A DNA stretch of 64,000 nt from Cylindrotheca closterium (lineage: Eukaryota > Bacillariophyta > Bacillariophyceae > Bacillariales > Bacillariaceae): the NCBI GenBank assembly GCA_933822405.4, contig CAKOGP040001758.1:515007-579006 (forward strand), in the 5' to 3' direction. The position numbers and the translations under genes were made by a program. Shown in pieces: positions 1-11,401 of the stretch (positions within the stretch are counted from its first letter, which is position 1; each line of letters starts with the position of its first letter). The notes beneath the pieces were generated by a model. The model was not told where the DNA came from, ran no database searches, and worked only from the letters and a program-made list of their open reading frames with translations.

Positions 1-3000
1 AATGGCGATTGAGTTTGGCCTTTTCGGGGCACGTGTTGTTGTTTGGAGTCATACCCATTCCATTCATCAACGTGGTCTTGCCGTCCTTTATCATTCCACA
101 ACCACATGCGCTCTTGGAATATTTGTTGTCCAAACAACCATTGGCCTCGGCCAAGTTACGAAGAGAAAATATTGCCGAAAATCAAATTGCCATGGCGGTC
201 TTGGATACCATTGATAGTTGGAATTCCAAAGTGGAGATTGTGGCGACACCACCAGCCGTGGGAATCGATTTGACGTTGCCAGGAGGAGTATCTCTAGGAA
301 TGGAATTGATGCATGGAAGGGATCCATTAGCAGGACGTACTCGAGACATGGGATTGGAGTCGCCTCTCGATTTGGAGGAAGATGGCGAGAATGGTGAAAA
401 TTCTGGTCAAATTTTCCCCGCGAGCTCGGGTGGTGCCTCCATGTCTTCTTGGACGACCAATGATGGGACTCGAACGGAGTTTCGGCCACAGTCCATCCAT
501 CAGGGATCCACCAAACTGTTTGATGCCAATTCATTGGTGCCATGGAAGCTGGAGCTGGCGGCCAAGGGAAAGTTTGGTCAAGACAAAATGACCTTTCACT
601 TGCTGGACTGCTCCTTTCTACATGAAGATAAGGAAGCAATCTTTCCCACCAAGAGTCAATTTCATACTCGCGGAAGTTTTGCAGTGTGGAAGAAGAATCA
701 TCATGTCTCGTCCAAGATGGACGCAAAAGCGGTGCATCGGGCCGCCTTGGTCAATTCTACCGAGAGCCCCTCAGTCGCTTCGATTCTTTTCTTTCCCGAA
801 GAGATGGATTTCCTTCAACGGGATGGACGAATCGTCCACTATGACTACGCCTTTGATGTTTCGGAAGATTCCAAACTGGATGCCATTACATTTTCAGTGG
901 GAGCCAACCATCCAATGTTAAATGGTGGAAGTATGGTGACGACTATTTTGGAATCTCTGTACGCCCACGGATCGGTTTCGGCACGGGAAAAGGCGGTTTT
1001 GGACCCATTGGAACGAAAACAGAAACGTAACATTCTTCGTCACCTTCCAGCGATTGATTTCACGTTTGGCATCGGGAACTCCTTCATTCCACCAGAATCA
1101 CACTCATACACCAATGATGGTCAAACCAAATCACTTCCAGGTATGCAGGGAGGACGAATCATGGTGCGCATGTTGGGAGGAATCAAACAAGACGACGAGC
1201 GTTACGAAAACGATGATAGTAATTCGGATATTGGCATGTCCATTGATTCACCCATGAAGATCACCCAGGAGGCATTAGTTGCCGATGGGATCAAAGTGGT
1301 TGCGGATATTGGATTCTCGTCTATTATTCTGAACAGCGAAACAAGTGTGAAGGAGTTCCCCGAGTTGGACATTTTCGACGGAACCAAGCTGAAAGCCTTT
1401 ACTTCTGGCAAGTTGGGTGGAAACATCCACTGTCACTTGCGGCCTCAAATGCTCAGTACGACCGCGACCACCTCTACAGGACCAAACATTTTCAATCCTC
1501 TGGAAGCGTATGAAATTGACTGCTCGGGATCCAACCTGTCGGTACGCATCAAGGAATCCACCACATCCCTCGGGCACCGACGTGTCATCATTCCTACCGA
1601 AACAAGCTTCAAAGTGAGAGTTGCGAAAAGTGTGATTGACATGGCGTTGGAAGGACAAACAGAGTGTGAATTGAGTTGGGATTTCCAAGGGTTGTCACCA
1701 ATCCTTCAAGTAACTGATGTTGGTTTCTTCCCAGAGTCTGTTGTCCATGAAAAAAAGGAGCAAGTGTCTCTTTTGATTGCACCACTACGTCAAGGGCGCC
1801 TGAACATGCAAATTTCTCCTGTTGGAGGTATTCATATTACCAAGGCCGTTACGTCAAGAGAAGACAAGGAAGGACTGTACGATTGGAAGTTTTTCAATGC
1901 GCTGGTATCGGTTTCTCCAGATCAAAGTTCGACGGAAAGGCTGTTGGACGTCATTCATGACAAGCGCTCCATGAACAAGTTGTTGCAAGTGATCAAACTT
2001 GTAAGCAATGATGGTTATCAATTCTTGAGTTATTGCTTTACACAAATTTGGAGGGCCAAAGATATTTTGGATCAAGAAGGTATTTCAGATCCTAAACACA
2101 TCATTCCAGGACACAGGTATGTAATCTAGCCATGGACGATACCGCAGCTTTCAATGTCGATTGCTAACACCTCCCCAACTGCTTCTAGGATGGCTCGGTT
2201 GTTCTCGCTTTTGCTCTGTGACGATTTGAGTCAAGTGGACATTCTCCTTCCACTCATTCGACAGGTTGTGGCCGGAGACGGCCTCGATGTTGTCACCCTT
2301 AAGGACATGCTGCGGCTTCATTTTGACCATTATGATGACTGGGCTCCGGAGATTGACAGAGCGGTGCGATGGTTGGAAACCATGTTTACAGTTTTCACAG
2401 TACCACCAAATTACGTTGAAAACAATGTGACACCTCTCGCTGAACAGCTGCACTATTCCTCTCGGTTTCGGGACATTCCATCCGCTGCAAAACTATACGA
2501 ACAGATTCATGATCGACCCCATGTCCCACTTGACCCACAGTTCTCGAAGATGGTGAGCCGAGTATCTCCATATTTGAGTTTCCATCAGATCGAGTATTTC
2601 TTGAAGGTCCGTTCGCCAAAAGACTGGCAACCAGCAGATTTGAAGAGAATCCGTTACGTTTACTCTATTAAGCGGAAAGTCATGGATATTGCTGAAAGTT
2701 ATGGTGGTCTGTCGTTTTTGCCGCAGAGCTTTCTGGTGTCTGTTTTCCTAGGGGAGGCAACACGAGGCAACTTGAGAGTCGTTGACCCGAAGAGGATTGG
2801 GGCTGATAGGCCAACAACAAAATACGGAGTCAGCTTTTCGAACAACCCATCGACACTTCATCAACTGCGGAAAAGAAGGGCGAGCTTAAAGGAACCTAGC
2901 TTATCATCGTCTTGGACAGAAGAGACTTTTAACGCTGCAATGACACCAGCGGGACGGGTTGCCTCCCAGACAAATCTTCTGGGTGCCGAAGCACGACGAA

Positions 3001-5323
3001 CTACGAAATCAGTAGCCAGCGGCGATACAAGTCCAAGGGAATCTAGCCACTATGAACTTGGCGATTGCTTGCTTGGCCCTGCTGATGTCGCAATTCTTCT
3101 CCAAGCAGGTCTAACGTCCGTGATGAAGGGTTCTTCTGTTGTGCAGCTGAATCAAAGAATGCTGCTCGATCTGATAGCTAGTCAGCCAAACAGCTTTGCA
3201 GTAGCGGTACTTGCCGAGATTGGTTCTCCGGGTGGCCAAGGATCGCCTCGTCAGCTCGCATCTGCATTGATGGCGTTGCTAGAATTTGACCAAAACTCAT
3301 TTCGTCCGATCCATCGACTTGATATGCATGCGCTACTTCAATCTTGGTTGAAGCTATCGGTACCTCGTCGTGAGGACTACATGGCTGGAGGTAGATGGGC
3401 TCGACAGAGTTACTACGACGCTATTTTTTCCTTTGCCAAAGACGTAATGGAGGACGCAGAAAGTTACATGGCGCTGAAGTTCCATATTCAACGTGTGCGA
3501 CATCACACTGAAGCTGATCCCATCCCACAACCAAAGGCGGAGCCAAACCAGTCTACAAAGCTAAGGGAGGCAATCGAGCTTGCGAGGAAGAGTATAAAGA
3601 CTGCAGATATCAAAGGATCCAAGATTTTGGATCAGTTGATTAAAAATGAACGAAAAACAAAAGCTCGGAAGGCGTACCGGGAAGTCATAAACATGTACAA
3701 CGAGGCATTTGAAGCATGTTCCCACGTGCGGGACATCGACAAGTTGATTTTCCACACTGACTGGTTTGCCAGCTTCTACCAACGCAACTATGACGCGTTG
3801 ATGATCAAGTCCTTGTTTGATAATGTTACGGAAAATGTTGACAACGTTCGACACTGGTAAGTCTCTGTTGAGGGTACAAAACAATTTTTGTACAGCAACT
3901 AACATTGTAATATCTTCAGGTTAAATGCTATCCGAAGAGGGGTGAAGTACGGTGCTCCGAAACGAAATGATGTCGAATTGGTTTATCAAAACACGGCTTC
4001 AAAGAATCCTCTAAAGTCTTTGGAGTGTTTCGCGCCTTATCTAGCCAAGCCAACGGAGACCCCAGTCGAGAAAAATGTGGAGTATCCATTCGAGTTTTGG
4101 TCAGACGACGATATCTTTTTGAAGCCAGAAAAGTACGGAGAGCAAGCTATCGTCGATGCAATCATCGATGCAATCATATACGATCCCAAGGACCGAGAGC
4201 GGTTGAGATCCGACCCACTTGTTCGTCTTCTCATTCCAAATCCAGAGGGCAAGTACAATTTCTCCATCGTATCAGCAATGGGAGTCATCACAGATGGTCG
4301 AGAAGGCACAGAGCTACAAGGGACTTTTGAACGAATCGAAAAACTGCGAGGTGTCAAGACAGTTAGGGCTGACACTGCAACAGCTCGGTCCTTTGAATAC
4401 AATGCTCAAAGAATCATAGAAGGTATGTTCATTCCAATTCGTTCGTCGCTTATTTCGACTCGTTAAAAAGTGTACTAACAGCATATTCTGATGATGTAGC
4501 GATCGAATCAGCAAAGGAACACAAGGTTCCATATGGCTTGCTCGGATATTCGCAAGGCTGTGCCAATTCACTCATGGCTGAAACACTGCTATACACCGGA
4601 ACGCCTTTTCAACAGGAACAAGTGAAGGACTCAAACGGGTTGGTTTGTCGGCAGCTCTTATTCTCTGCATCAAATGGTTCAGTTCATGGACCAGCATCAG
4701 ACAAAAAGGTTCATCGTTTGATTGTAATGGTCGAAGAATTCTTCAAGTACCAGCAAGGGTACTTCAGTCGCTCGCTTCAGTCTGCCTTTCTGGAAACAAT
4801 CACCAGTGCTCTGGATTCTGCTCAGTTTCACAAAATGATGGGCGGTGCTCAGTCATTCCTGTATGATGGATGTCGTGCTTTCTGGAGAGAATCACAGCAC
4901 CTAGCTCATGTTCCGACCTGCACTTTGCGAGGTGTTCTCGAGTCGCACACCACACCAGAGGCCCTTGAGATGCTGTCTAGTATGCTAACAAAGCAATCAG
5001 GGTCTCCCTTACACGATTCTCAGGTTCATGCCCATGACGCTGTGGGTCATCCAGTATATCATCTGAATCGAAACGGAAAGGTGTTGGAAAAATGCGATAT
5101 TGGACCGGCAAGCATTCAGCGAACCCATCACTGGAGTCCATTAGATGAAGAGGTAGCATTCATTAAGACGCCCAGAGACGATACAATTGGATCATTCGAC
5201 TGCGCAAAAGATCGGCATGTGTTCCCTTGGGTGGATGTGAATGCTCGATTTGGATTCATCAAGTATTCTGACGAAAAGACTACTTCGGCAAAGAATCATA
5301 ATTTAGATTCTGTTGAGGGCTAA
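1..5323 (+). CDS. Large protein with C-terminal alpha/beta-hydrolase-like region (5' partial)
   Basis: Four exons: before 1 to 2116, 2189-3856, 3920-4422 and 4500-5323. Introns 2117-2188, 3857-3919 and 4423-4499 are all GT-AG and keep the frame. The reading frame is open to the window start, so the true start lies outside; from the first start-like codon at 9 the product is about 1700 residues. I do not recognise the N-terminal 1200 residues. Near the C-terminus the segment G-Y-S-Q-G (Ser codon at 4550) fits the GxSxG nucleophile elbow of alpha/beta hydrolases, with hydrophobic strand-like stretches around it. That suggests an esterase or lipase-like fold, but no catalytic Asp or His could be assigned. 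The last 34 codons and 3' flank are duplicated at 6651-6785. The gene structure is confident; the function is inference. Confidence 0.8.
2117..2188 (+). other. Intron 1 of the large 5' gene
   Basis: GTATGT donor and TTCTAG acceptor, 72 bp. Splicing joins the codon AG|G and removes the in-frame stop at 2127. The downstream frame then continues for 556 codons without a stop, which supports the junction. Confidence 0.85.
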
Positions 5324-5350
5324 AGTTTTTCTAAAATTAGACATAGATAT

Positions 5351-6355
5351 TCCAACGTAGACCGCAGGCACACTGTTCGATTTCTTTGACTACATTGTGT
5401 TGCAGACGGACAAAGGCCGAACGGCCTTCGACCGTCAAAAGTTGTTGTCGATGCGCCCAGGCAATGATGCCCAGTTTATCGACTGAGATTGAATTCACCC
5501 ACTTGTGTCGCGGTAATTCAATTTTTCTCTCCCAAACCTCACCCGCCCTGTTGGGCACCGCCTCCATTTTACCATATCGGCGGTGCCTGGTAGGAAAGCA
5601 GATCTCAGTAATACCGCACACGGGATTTCTGAGATTGGTCGAACGAATCGAGTCTATTACTCGATCAGTTCGACCCGCTTCACACCACAACCCACCAGCT
5701 ACACACCAAGACAAAATACTACGAACACACACACGGAGGACGGCAGTAGGCTATCTTAGATAGTCCAACGTAGACCGCAGGCACACTGTTCGATTTCTTT
5801 GACTACATTGTGTTACAGACGGACAAAGGCCGAACGGCCTTCGACCGTCAAAAGTTGTTGTCGATGCGCCCAGGCAATGATGCCCAGTTTATCGACTGAG
5901 ATTGAATTCACCCACTTGTGTCGCGGTAATTCAATTTTTCTCTCCCAAACCTCACCCGCCCTGTTGGGCACCGCCTCCATTTTACCATATCGGCGGTGCC
6001 TGGTAGGAAAGCAGATCTCAGTAATACCGCACACGGGATTTCTGAGATTGGTCGAACGAATCGAGTCTATTACTCGATCAGTTCGACCCGCTTCACACCA
6101 CAACCCACCAGCTACACACCAAGACAAAATACTACGAACACACACACGGAGGACGGCAGTAGGCTATCTTAGATAGTCCAACGTAGACCGCAGGCACACT
6201 GTTCGATTTCTTTGACTACATTGTGTTACAGACGGACAAAGGCCGAACGGCCTTCGACCGTCAAAAGTTGTTGTCGATGCGCCCAGGCAATGATGCCCAG
6301 TTTATCGACTGAGATTGAATTCACCCACTTGTGTCGCGGTAATTCAATTTTTCTG
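5351..6355. repeat. 413-bp tandem repeat, two full copies and one partial
   Basis: Copies start at 5351, 5764 and 6177, giving an exact 413-bp period. The third copy stops after about 179 bp, where sequence unrelated to the unit begins (6356). Copies 2 and 3 differ from copy 1 at a base near 5402 (gttgcag against gttacag); otherwise they look almost identical, so the array is recent or is being homogenised. Each unit has a hairpin-like core (aaggccg-aa-cggcctt) and ends with the palindrome ctatcttagatag. Both strands have long open frames inside the unit, but these follow from the repeat and resemble no protein I know. A shorter diverged copy lies at about 59310-59567, so this is a dispersed genomic repeat, perhaps a non-autonomous transposon. 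Confidence 0.9.
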
Positions 6356-6650
6356 GATCTGTGGGCGACTCTGCCTTGTCCTTCCAACCTTCACGGGAAT
6401 GGTCTATTGAACGTTGCTGCCGCCCAACCCCTACGAGAGCAATTTGCTCGCTATGTAATGGGGATGGCTCTGGATTGTGCTCTCTTTGGCCCCTGTGATG
6501 TGGACGATCGACAGGCTATCAGGCAACGCTGTCAAGTTGGTGCATGGTTGGAACGTGCTCGGCAATGCTACCCGCCAGCACTGGGGTATCATGGTCCGCC
6601 GGATCATTTTGCGTACCTATCGGTTCTTTGTCCTCCGGAGGATGGGTGGC
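6356..6650. other. Unassigned segment between the 413-bp array and the duplicated gene end
   Basis: This 295-bp piece is not part of the repeat unit and does not match the upstream gene. It is open in more than one frame, and one frame runs directly into the duplicated C-terminal codons at 6651. The segment may be a captured gene fragment. No product is recognised. Confidence 0.4.
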
Positions 6651-6785
6651 CATGTGTTCCCTTGGGTGGATGTGAATGCTCGATTTGGATTCATCAAGTA
6701 TTCTGACGAAAAGACTACTTCGGCAAAGAATCATAATTTAGATTCTGTTGAGGGCTAAAGTTTTTTTAAAATTAGACATAGATAT
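6651..6785 (+). pseudogene. Duplicated 3' end of the large hydrolase-like gene
   Basis: This stretch repeats 5216-5350 with one visible mismatch (taaag followed by a run of T, then ctaaaa against ttaaaa). It includes the last 34 codons, the stop codon and the proximal 3' UTR of the gene ending at 5323. It has no upstream gene body and cannot encode the full protein. Together with 5216-5350 it forms a 135-bp direct repeat around the 1.3-kb block that carries the 413-bp array. Confidence 0.85.
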
Positions 6786-7010
6786 TAATACGTAATACAC
6801 AATAGATTTTTTTTCTCAGTTCACGGCCATCGATGTTCTACTCCGTTCAATTTTGCGTGATCGCCATCCTGCTACAATTTTGCGTTCGTTCAACCGAAGA
6901 AGAGAGTCCAACTCGCACGCAAAACACGAAAATTTGGGCCACCTTTTCCACAGAAATGGCATGCCGTGTGCACACCCAGCCCATCCATCTCCTCCAACAC
7001 AAAATCCACC

Positions 7011-8060
7011 ATGGCCACCGGCACCAATGCACGAAAAAAATTCTTGCTTGGCGCCATCTACTCGTTTCAACTATCCGCTGTGGTAGGCGAAGAAAATTGG
7101 AATGATGACGGAAATACCACTACCGACACAGTCCCATTGCAACGGTATGAACAACTGATGATTATCATATTGACCGTCGTGTTCACTCTTCTCGTTTCCT
7201 TTGCCGGATCCATTGTCCTCTACATGTCATACTTGGACCGCAATATTGTCAAGAGATATCGAACAGAGGGTAAATTTTGTGAAGGAAGAGTGATTGGTTG
7301 TACCTTTGGGAGAGTCAACGCTGATAACCAAAGGGAATACGTCGTTACCGTAGAGTACAGGAGGACACTCAACGAAAATTATAAGGTCACGATTCACAAA
7401 GAGTTTCGAGTTCAAGATACTGACATGTATCGTCTCGACGATCGACTTGACGGTGAAGCCAAAGACACAACCTCGTCATATCTATGGCATGGCACCACCG
7501 AAGAAGACAAAGTATGGATAGAAGATCCAGAGTCTATCATTATTGAGCGACAACTTACAAAAGAGGACTTTGCTGGATTTAAAGAATTCTCTGCAGAACC
7601 AAAAGGTTTGGAACTCTTGGTGATCCGAGAGCATTTGCAGTCTGCCATTCCTGTCAAGGAGATTGAACAGAAAATGACATGGCAGTACCACGCCACAGCT
7701 GTCGGGTTCATAGTTTTCGCAATGCTGGTATGCTTCTTTTGCTTTCTGGTTATTCGTCATGAAATCTTGACAGATGCGGATAAGGCAAATCAAAACATCG
7801 AATGGAACATATTGTATGCTTGCGCAGCCTTGATTGCGTTTCAAATCCCCGCAATACATTGCTTCTTGCGATCGACTCTTCAGAAGTCATTAGAAGATGG
7901 CTATTTCAAGACAGGTATCGTTGGAACAGACGGTCAGGATGATTCGACTATTCCAACACTTGTGAGTGGGAAGAGTAGGGATCCACCAAAATTCATGTCA
8001 CAGCTTGGTAGTATTTCCGAGCACCAGGAAAACGACAATGACTATACGCTTTTCAAATGA
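7011..8060 (+). CDS. Conserved-type membrane protein with three predicted TM segments
   Basis: The 349-residue product starts at the ATG at 7011, in the context caccATGgcc; the frame also has an upstream ATG at 6966 without a good context. A hydrophobic segment lies near residues 55-78, followed by a soluble region of about 155 residues rich in charged and Tyr residues. Two more hydrophobic segments follow near residues 232-255 and 268-287. The C-terminal tail is polar, about 60 residues. No catalytic motif is visible and I do not recognise the family. It converges on the zinc-finger gene, with only 61 bp between the two stop codons. Confidence 0.75.
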   Translation: MATGTNARKKFLLGAIYSFQLSAVVGEENWNDDGNTTTDTVPLQRYEQLMIIILTVVFTLLVSFAGSIVLYMSYLDRNIVKRYRTEGKFCEGRVIGCTFGRVNADNQREYVVTVEYRRTLNENYKVTIHKEFRVQDTDMYRLDDRLDGEAKDTTSSYLWHGTTEEDKVWIEDPESIIIERQLTKEDFAGFKEFSAEPKGLELLVIREHLQSAIPVKEIEQKMTWQYHATAVGFIVFAMLVCFFCFLVIRHEILTDADKANQNIEWNILYACAALIAFQIPAIHCFLRSTLQKSLEDGYFKTGIVGTDGQDDSTIPTLVSGKSRDPPKFMSQLGSISEHQENDNDYTLFK

Positions 8061-8121
8061 GCTGCTGCCATCAACTTGACTCCCTTCGAAAGTATTTGTG
8101 GAAAAAAACCAGTCACTTGTC

Positions 8122-9567
8122 CTACTTCTTTGGCTTTGAGCGCTCATGTTTCATGTTGCAGTCTGGATCATCGCAAAACCCCAAAACGGCAAAGCTTGGA
8201 CACACCATCGCCCTCGGGTTGACCTTGATGTGTCGAAAGGGACAACTCTCTCCCTTGAGACAATTTCCATGACGTTGAAAAAAAGAACATACTGGAACGG
8301 AGAATTCCTTTGGAATATCGTGCCGCTTTTTGCAATACTTGTCCGTGCAGTTAATCCCTCTAAGAAACGTTTTGCAAATTGGTGTCTTGCCCGTGTTTGG
8401 TTGTACTCGGACGAGTCCCATGTTTCGTCGAAGCGGTCTCCCAGATTGATGGATGCTAGAACTGACAGTACTACCCCCGTTCGCGGACCACTTGAGGCTT
8501 TTGGAATCGTTACCACGTTGTACTCTTGCGCTTGTCTGTCGATATGCAAAATCTGTTAGCTTTTCGGTTGGTTCGGATGACAGGGATCCTTCATTGGCAG
8601 TTGAACCATCTTGAGTGATCGGCTGCTCTTGTTCGCCACTGGCCTTATTTGTCACCTCAATGGCAATCCGTTTTGCGGCACCCGGGCGTGGCCTTCCAGA
8701 CCGAGGTGGCGGTCGTTTCTTGGTATTCCCACTTTTCCAGTGAGGAGGACCTGGATGATTTGTTCTCCTAGCCGGTACGCCTGGTTTGCTACTTGCACCA
8801 GAAGCCACGAGCTTGTGCGAAGCCACCTTCTTTAGATGAGTCGAAAGCATACTACCGTCAGCGCCTAGTATAGCGCTCCTATTGCCGATGCTATTCACTT
8901 TCAATTCAGACACAGCCGGTCTGTTTGGAGCAGGTTTCTGCGATGATGATGGTTGCGATGGCATGGTCGTATCAACTTTATCTTCCATTTTGTTTTCTGA
9001 CGATTGTGCATCTGGCTTGTCCTCTTCACGGCTGGTATCGTTTCTTGACCCAGAAGATATCAATTTGTTGGTCTCAGTTTCGATTATTACAAACGTCGAT
9101 GTGTTGGGCAACTGCGAATCTGTGTGTTCAGATTCAGGCTTCCCAATAGATTCTCCATCCATTTTTGAATCCGAGGACGTCTTTGTTGAGGATTCTTCAT
9201 TCTTCTCCGAGTACAGACCAGAAGGTTTATCTGTTTTCAGGATAAGTTGATTCTTACCACGTTTAACAAAGTCCTGCTCTTGTGTGCTCTTTTCTTCTCC
9301 TAAATTTCCGTTACTCTCAGCATTAGTAGCTTCATTACCATTCCTTACCCACTTGTGAGATGGATTTCCGCTGTTTCCGCTGCTTGCAGAATAGAGCTGT
9401 TGTTGCTGATACCGGTAGGAAAACCTTCCTCGTCCTCTTCCTTGGCCCCCAGCGTAAGACTGGTATGTCACACTTCTTCCCCTATCACCGCCTCTTCCCC
9501 ATCCTCTCCCACGTCCTCTGCCCTTTTCTCTACCTCTTCCTCGACCTGAATAACCTATGATTGTCAT
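8122..9567 (-). CDS. CCCH zinc-finger protein, ZC3H3-like
   Basis: The product has 481 residues. The N-terminal 50 residues are an RGG/RG-type low-complexity region, as in many RNA-binding proteins. The middle is disordered and rich in Ser, Thr and Pro. The C-terminal 90 residues hold three consecutive CCCH fingers: CKTFLRGINCTDKYCKKRH, CSFFQRHGNCLKGESCPFRH and a third starting CPSFAVLGFCDD. The finger order and the 'ICKTFLRG' opening resemble ZC3H3 and yeast Yth1-type fingers, which act in mRNA 3'-end processing or polyA-RNA export. The specific role is inference. A single exon is assumed. It diverges from the MgtC-like gene across 270 bp. Confidence 0.85.
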   Translation of the reverse strand: MTIIGYSGRGRGREKGRGRGRGWGRGGDRGRSVTYQSYAGGQGRGRGRFSYRYQQQQLYSASSGNSGNPSHKWVRNGNEATNAESNGNLGEEKSTQEQDFVKRGKNQLILKTDKPSGLYSEKNEESSTKTSSDSKMDGESIGKPESEHTDSQLPNTSTFVIIETETNKLISSGSRNDTSREEDKPDAQSSENKMEDKVDTTMPSQPSSSQKPAPNRPAVSELKVNSIGNRSAILGADGSMLSTHLKKVASHKLVASGASSKPGVPARRTNHPGPPHWKSGNTKKRPPPRSGRPRPGAAKRIAIEVTNKASGEQEQPITQDGSTANEGSLSSEPTEKLTDFAYRQTSARVQRGNDSKSLKWSANGGSTVSSSIHQSGRPLRRNMGLVRVQPNTGKTPICKTFLRGINCTDKYCKKRHDIPKEFSVPVCSFFQRHGNCLKGESCPFRHIKVNPRAMVCPSFAVLGFCDDPDCNMKHERSKPKK

Positions 9568-9837
9568 TATGTTGTGATTGCAACAAACTAACTACATGTT
9601 GACGTTCAAGGAAACTGAAAACCGTTTTTTTTCGATCGGATTGCATGTGTGGTTCTATTCGACGCCTTCGAATCAAAGAGACGGCCGCCAAGTTGAAAGT
9701 GCCAACTCTACACACACGAACGCGCGGATGGTCCGCATACGACACCTTCGACTTAGCAAAGGTTTGTCCGAGATGAGATGAAGGAAACGTTCCAGTTGCA
9801 TCCGATGAAGATTCATCTTCACTGATGTCGCAGCAAG
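9568..9837. promoter_or_regulatory. Shared intergenic region of a divergent gene pair
   Basis: 270 bp separate the start codons of the zinc-finger gene (minus strand) and the MgtC-like gene (plus strand). Both promoters and 5' UTRs must lie here. No specific element is identified. Confidence 0.4.
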
Positions 9838-10866
9838 ATGGGCAGCCCAAAGACACGATCGTATTTTTCAGAGCTAACATGGTTCAAAGTCGCCCTGTAC
9901 ACAATAGCAGTCGTTTATTTTACGTTGGGGAATATCGTAGCGTTCGCAGAGGTATGTGATTTTTGGGTCAAAAATCGAAATGTCTGGAATCCAAATAATC
10001 AGCTAACATCTCGAGATTGCTTATTGCGACACACAACAACAACAACAGCCCTTTCTAGACACTCCTTGTGAAGAACCAAAGCCCGAATTAGATTTTCCAA
10101 ATGTGGCATATGCGGGGCATCTTTGTCGGCACGTTCGGTACAAAGTATTGCTCGGATTGAATCGAGAGGAATGTATATGGGCTCGGCGTTTGTTTGTAGC
10201 CGTTATGCTTGGTGCACTTATTGGGTGGGAACGACGACAAGGAGATCGACCTGCAGGTATTCGAACTATGAGTATGGTTAGTTTAGGATCGTGTCTCTTC
10301 ACGATCAATTCTACGTATGCATTTTTGGATGGCCCGATGACAGTAAGTCTATTTATTGACTGCCTTCAAACACTGATTCGAATCAAACAAAAACTAATTC
10401 TTCTGCTCCTCTTATTTCTATTTGTGCTGATATTGATGAAAAGTGGGACTCTTCTCGAGTTTCAGCTGCCATTCCAAGTGGTGTTGGTTTCCTAGGCGCC
10501 GGGTTGATATTCAAGAAAGAAGAACGAAGTGCGGCCGGAGATTCGAATCATGTCGTTCACGGGTTAACGACTGCAGCTTCGCTATGGATCTCGGCAGCTG
10601 TTGGAGTTGCAGTTGGTGGCGGTCTTTACTTTCCTGCTACCTTTGGAGTAACGGTGTTAATGCTGGTTTTGAGGTTTGCCCCACGTGGCACAGATGATAC
10701 TTCCGAAGACGATGACAGCGATGGCGACCCCGAAGCGGAAATTTCGTACGAAAGTCTGAAACGGAACGACTACAGCACAACCGATCACTCGGAAGCTATA
10801 CCGCTATCAGCTCATGGAAAAAAGAAGAGTTTTCGCGCCCGCAAATCCTTGGCCAGTGATGACTAG
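9838..10866 (+). CDS. MgtC/SapB-family membrane protein
   Basis: Three exons: 9838-9951, 10049-10342 and 10444-10866. Both introns (9952-10048, 10343-10443) are GT-AG and phase 0. The spliced protein has 276 residues. It contains the MgtC/SapB family pattern: 'LGALIGWERRQGDRPAGIRT' near the first helices, then 'GVGFLGAGLIFK', then 'VHGLTTAASLWISAAVGVA'. These map to the conserved glycine-rich membrane core of the family, known in bacteria for magnesium-starvation and acid responses. The C-terminal 75 residues are acidic and Ser-rich, probably cytosolic, and extra to the bacterial form. Substrate and organelle are not visible from the sequence. Confidence 0.85.
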
Positions 10867-11401
10867 TGTTAACTATTAGTTCCACTCCCAACAACGCTGA
10901 TGTTGGATCCAAATCAAATGGACTGCCATTGCTCCTGCATTGTCAGCAGCCCAAACATCTCGGTTACATATTTATATATAAGCCCTCTTTTCAAAAAAAT
11001 TGCAAGCGAGTTGTGCTTTTGGATCTTGCCTCAACAACTCTATCTCGCCACCCTTTTGAACCCGTTGTTCTTTCTTCTAAGTGCCGCAGCAAGTCAATTC
11101 CCATGCATAGTGCAGAAGGAGCAATCAGGGAAAAGATGAATCAATTATGGTCAGAGCATCTTTAGCAATAAGAATGAGAAAATGATTTTCTATTTGCTTT
11201 GATAAGTTATTCAATACCTTCCTTGCATGCCATACCGGTAGATTCTCCAGTAAAATATTGGCGGCTGTGCTTTCGTATGTGGTCGGAAGAGTCGGTCTTT
11301 TTCAAATCAAAAGGGACGGGAAACGGTCAAACGAGACGTGTGTGTAGCTCTTATTGCATCTCTGCATTATTCTCAATCACCTACTTATTATCACCATCAT
11401 C
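10867..11401. other. Intergenic region, no gene seen
   Basis: 535 bp between the MgtC-like gene and the isomerase gene. An AT-rich stretch at about 10968-10983 could be TATA-like but sits more than 400 bp from the next start codon. The short open frames here show no coding character. Confidence 0.4.

Noticed and set aside
5337..6176. Long open frames on both strands inside the 413-bp repeat
   Set aside because: They are identical between copies because the DNA repeats, have no known protein similarity, and the frames do not survive as intact proteins in the diverged copy at 59310-59567.
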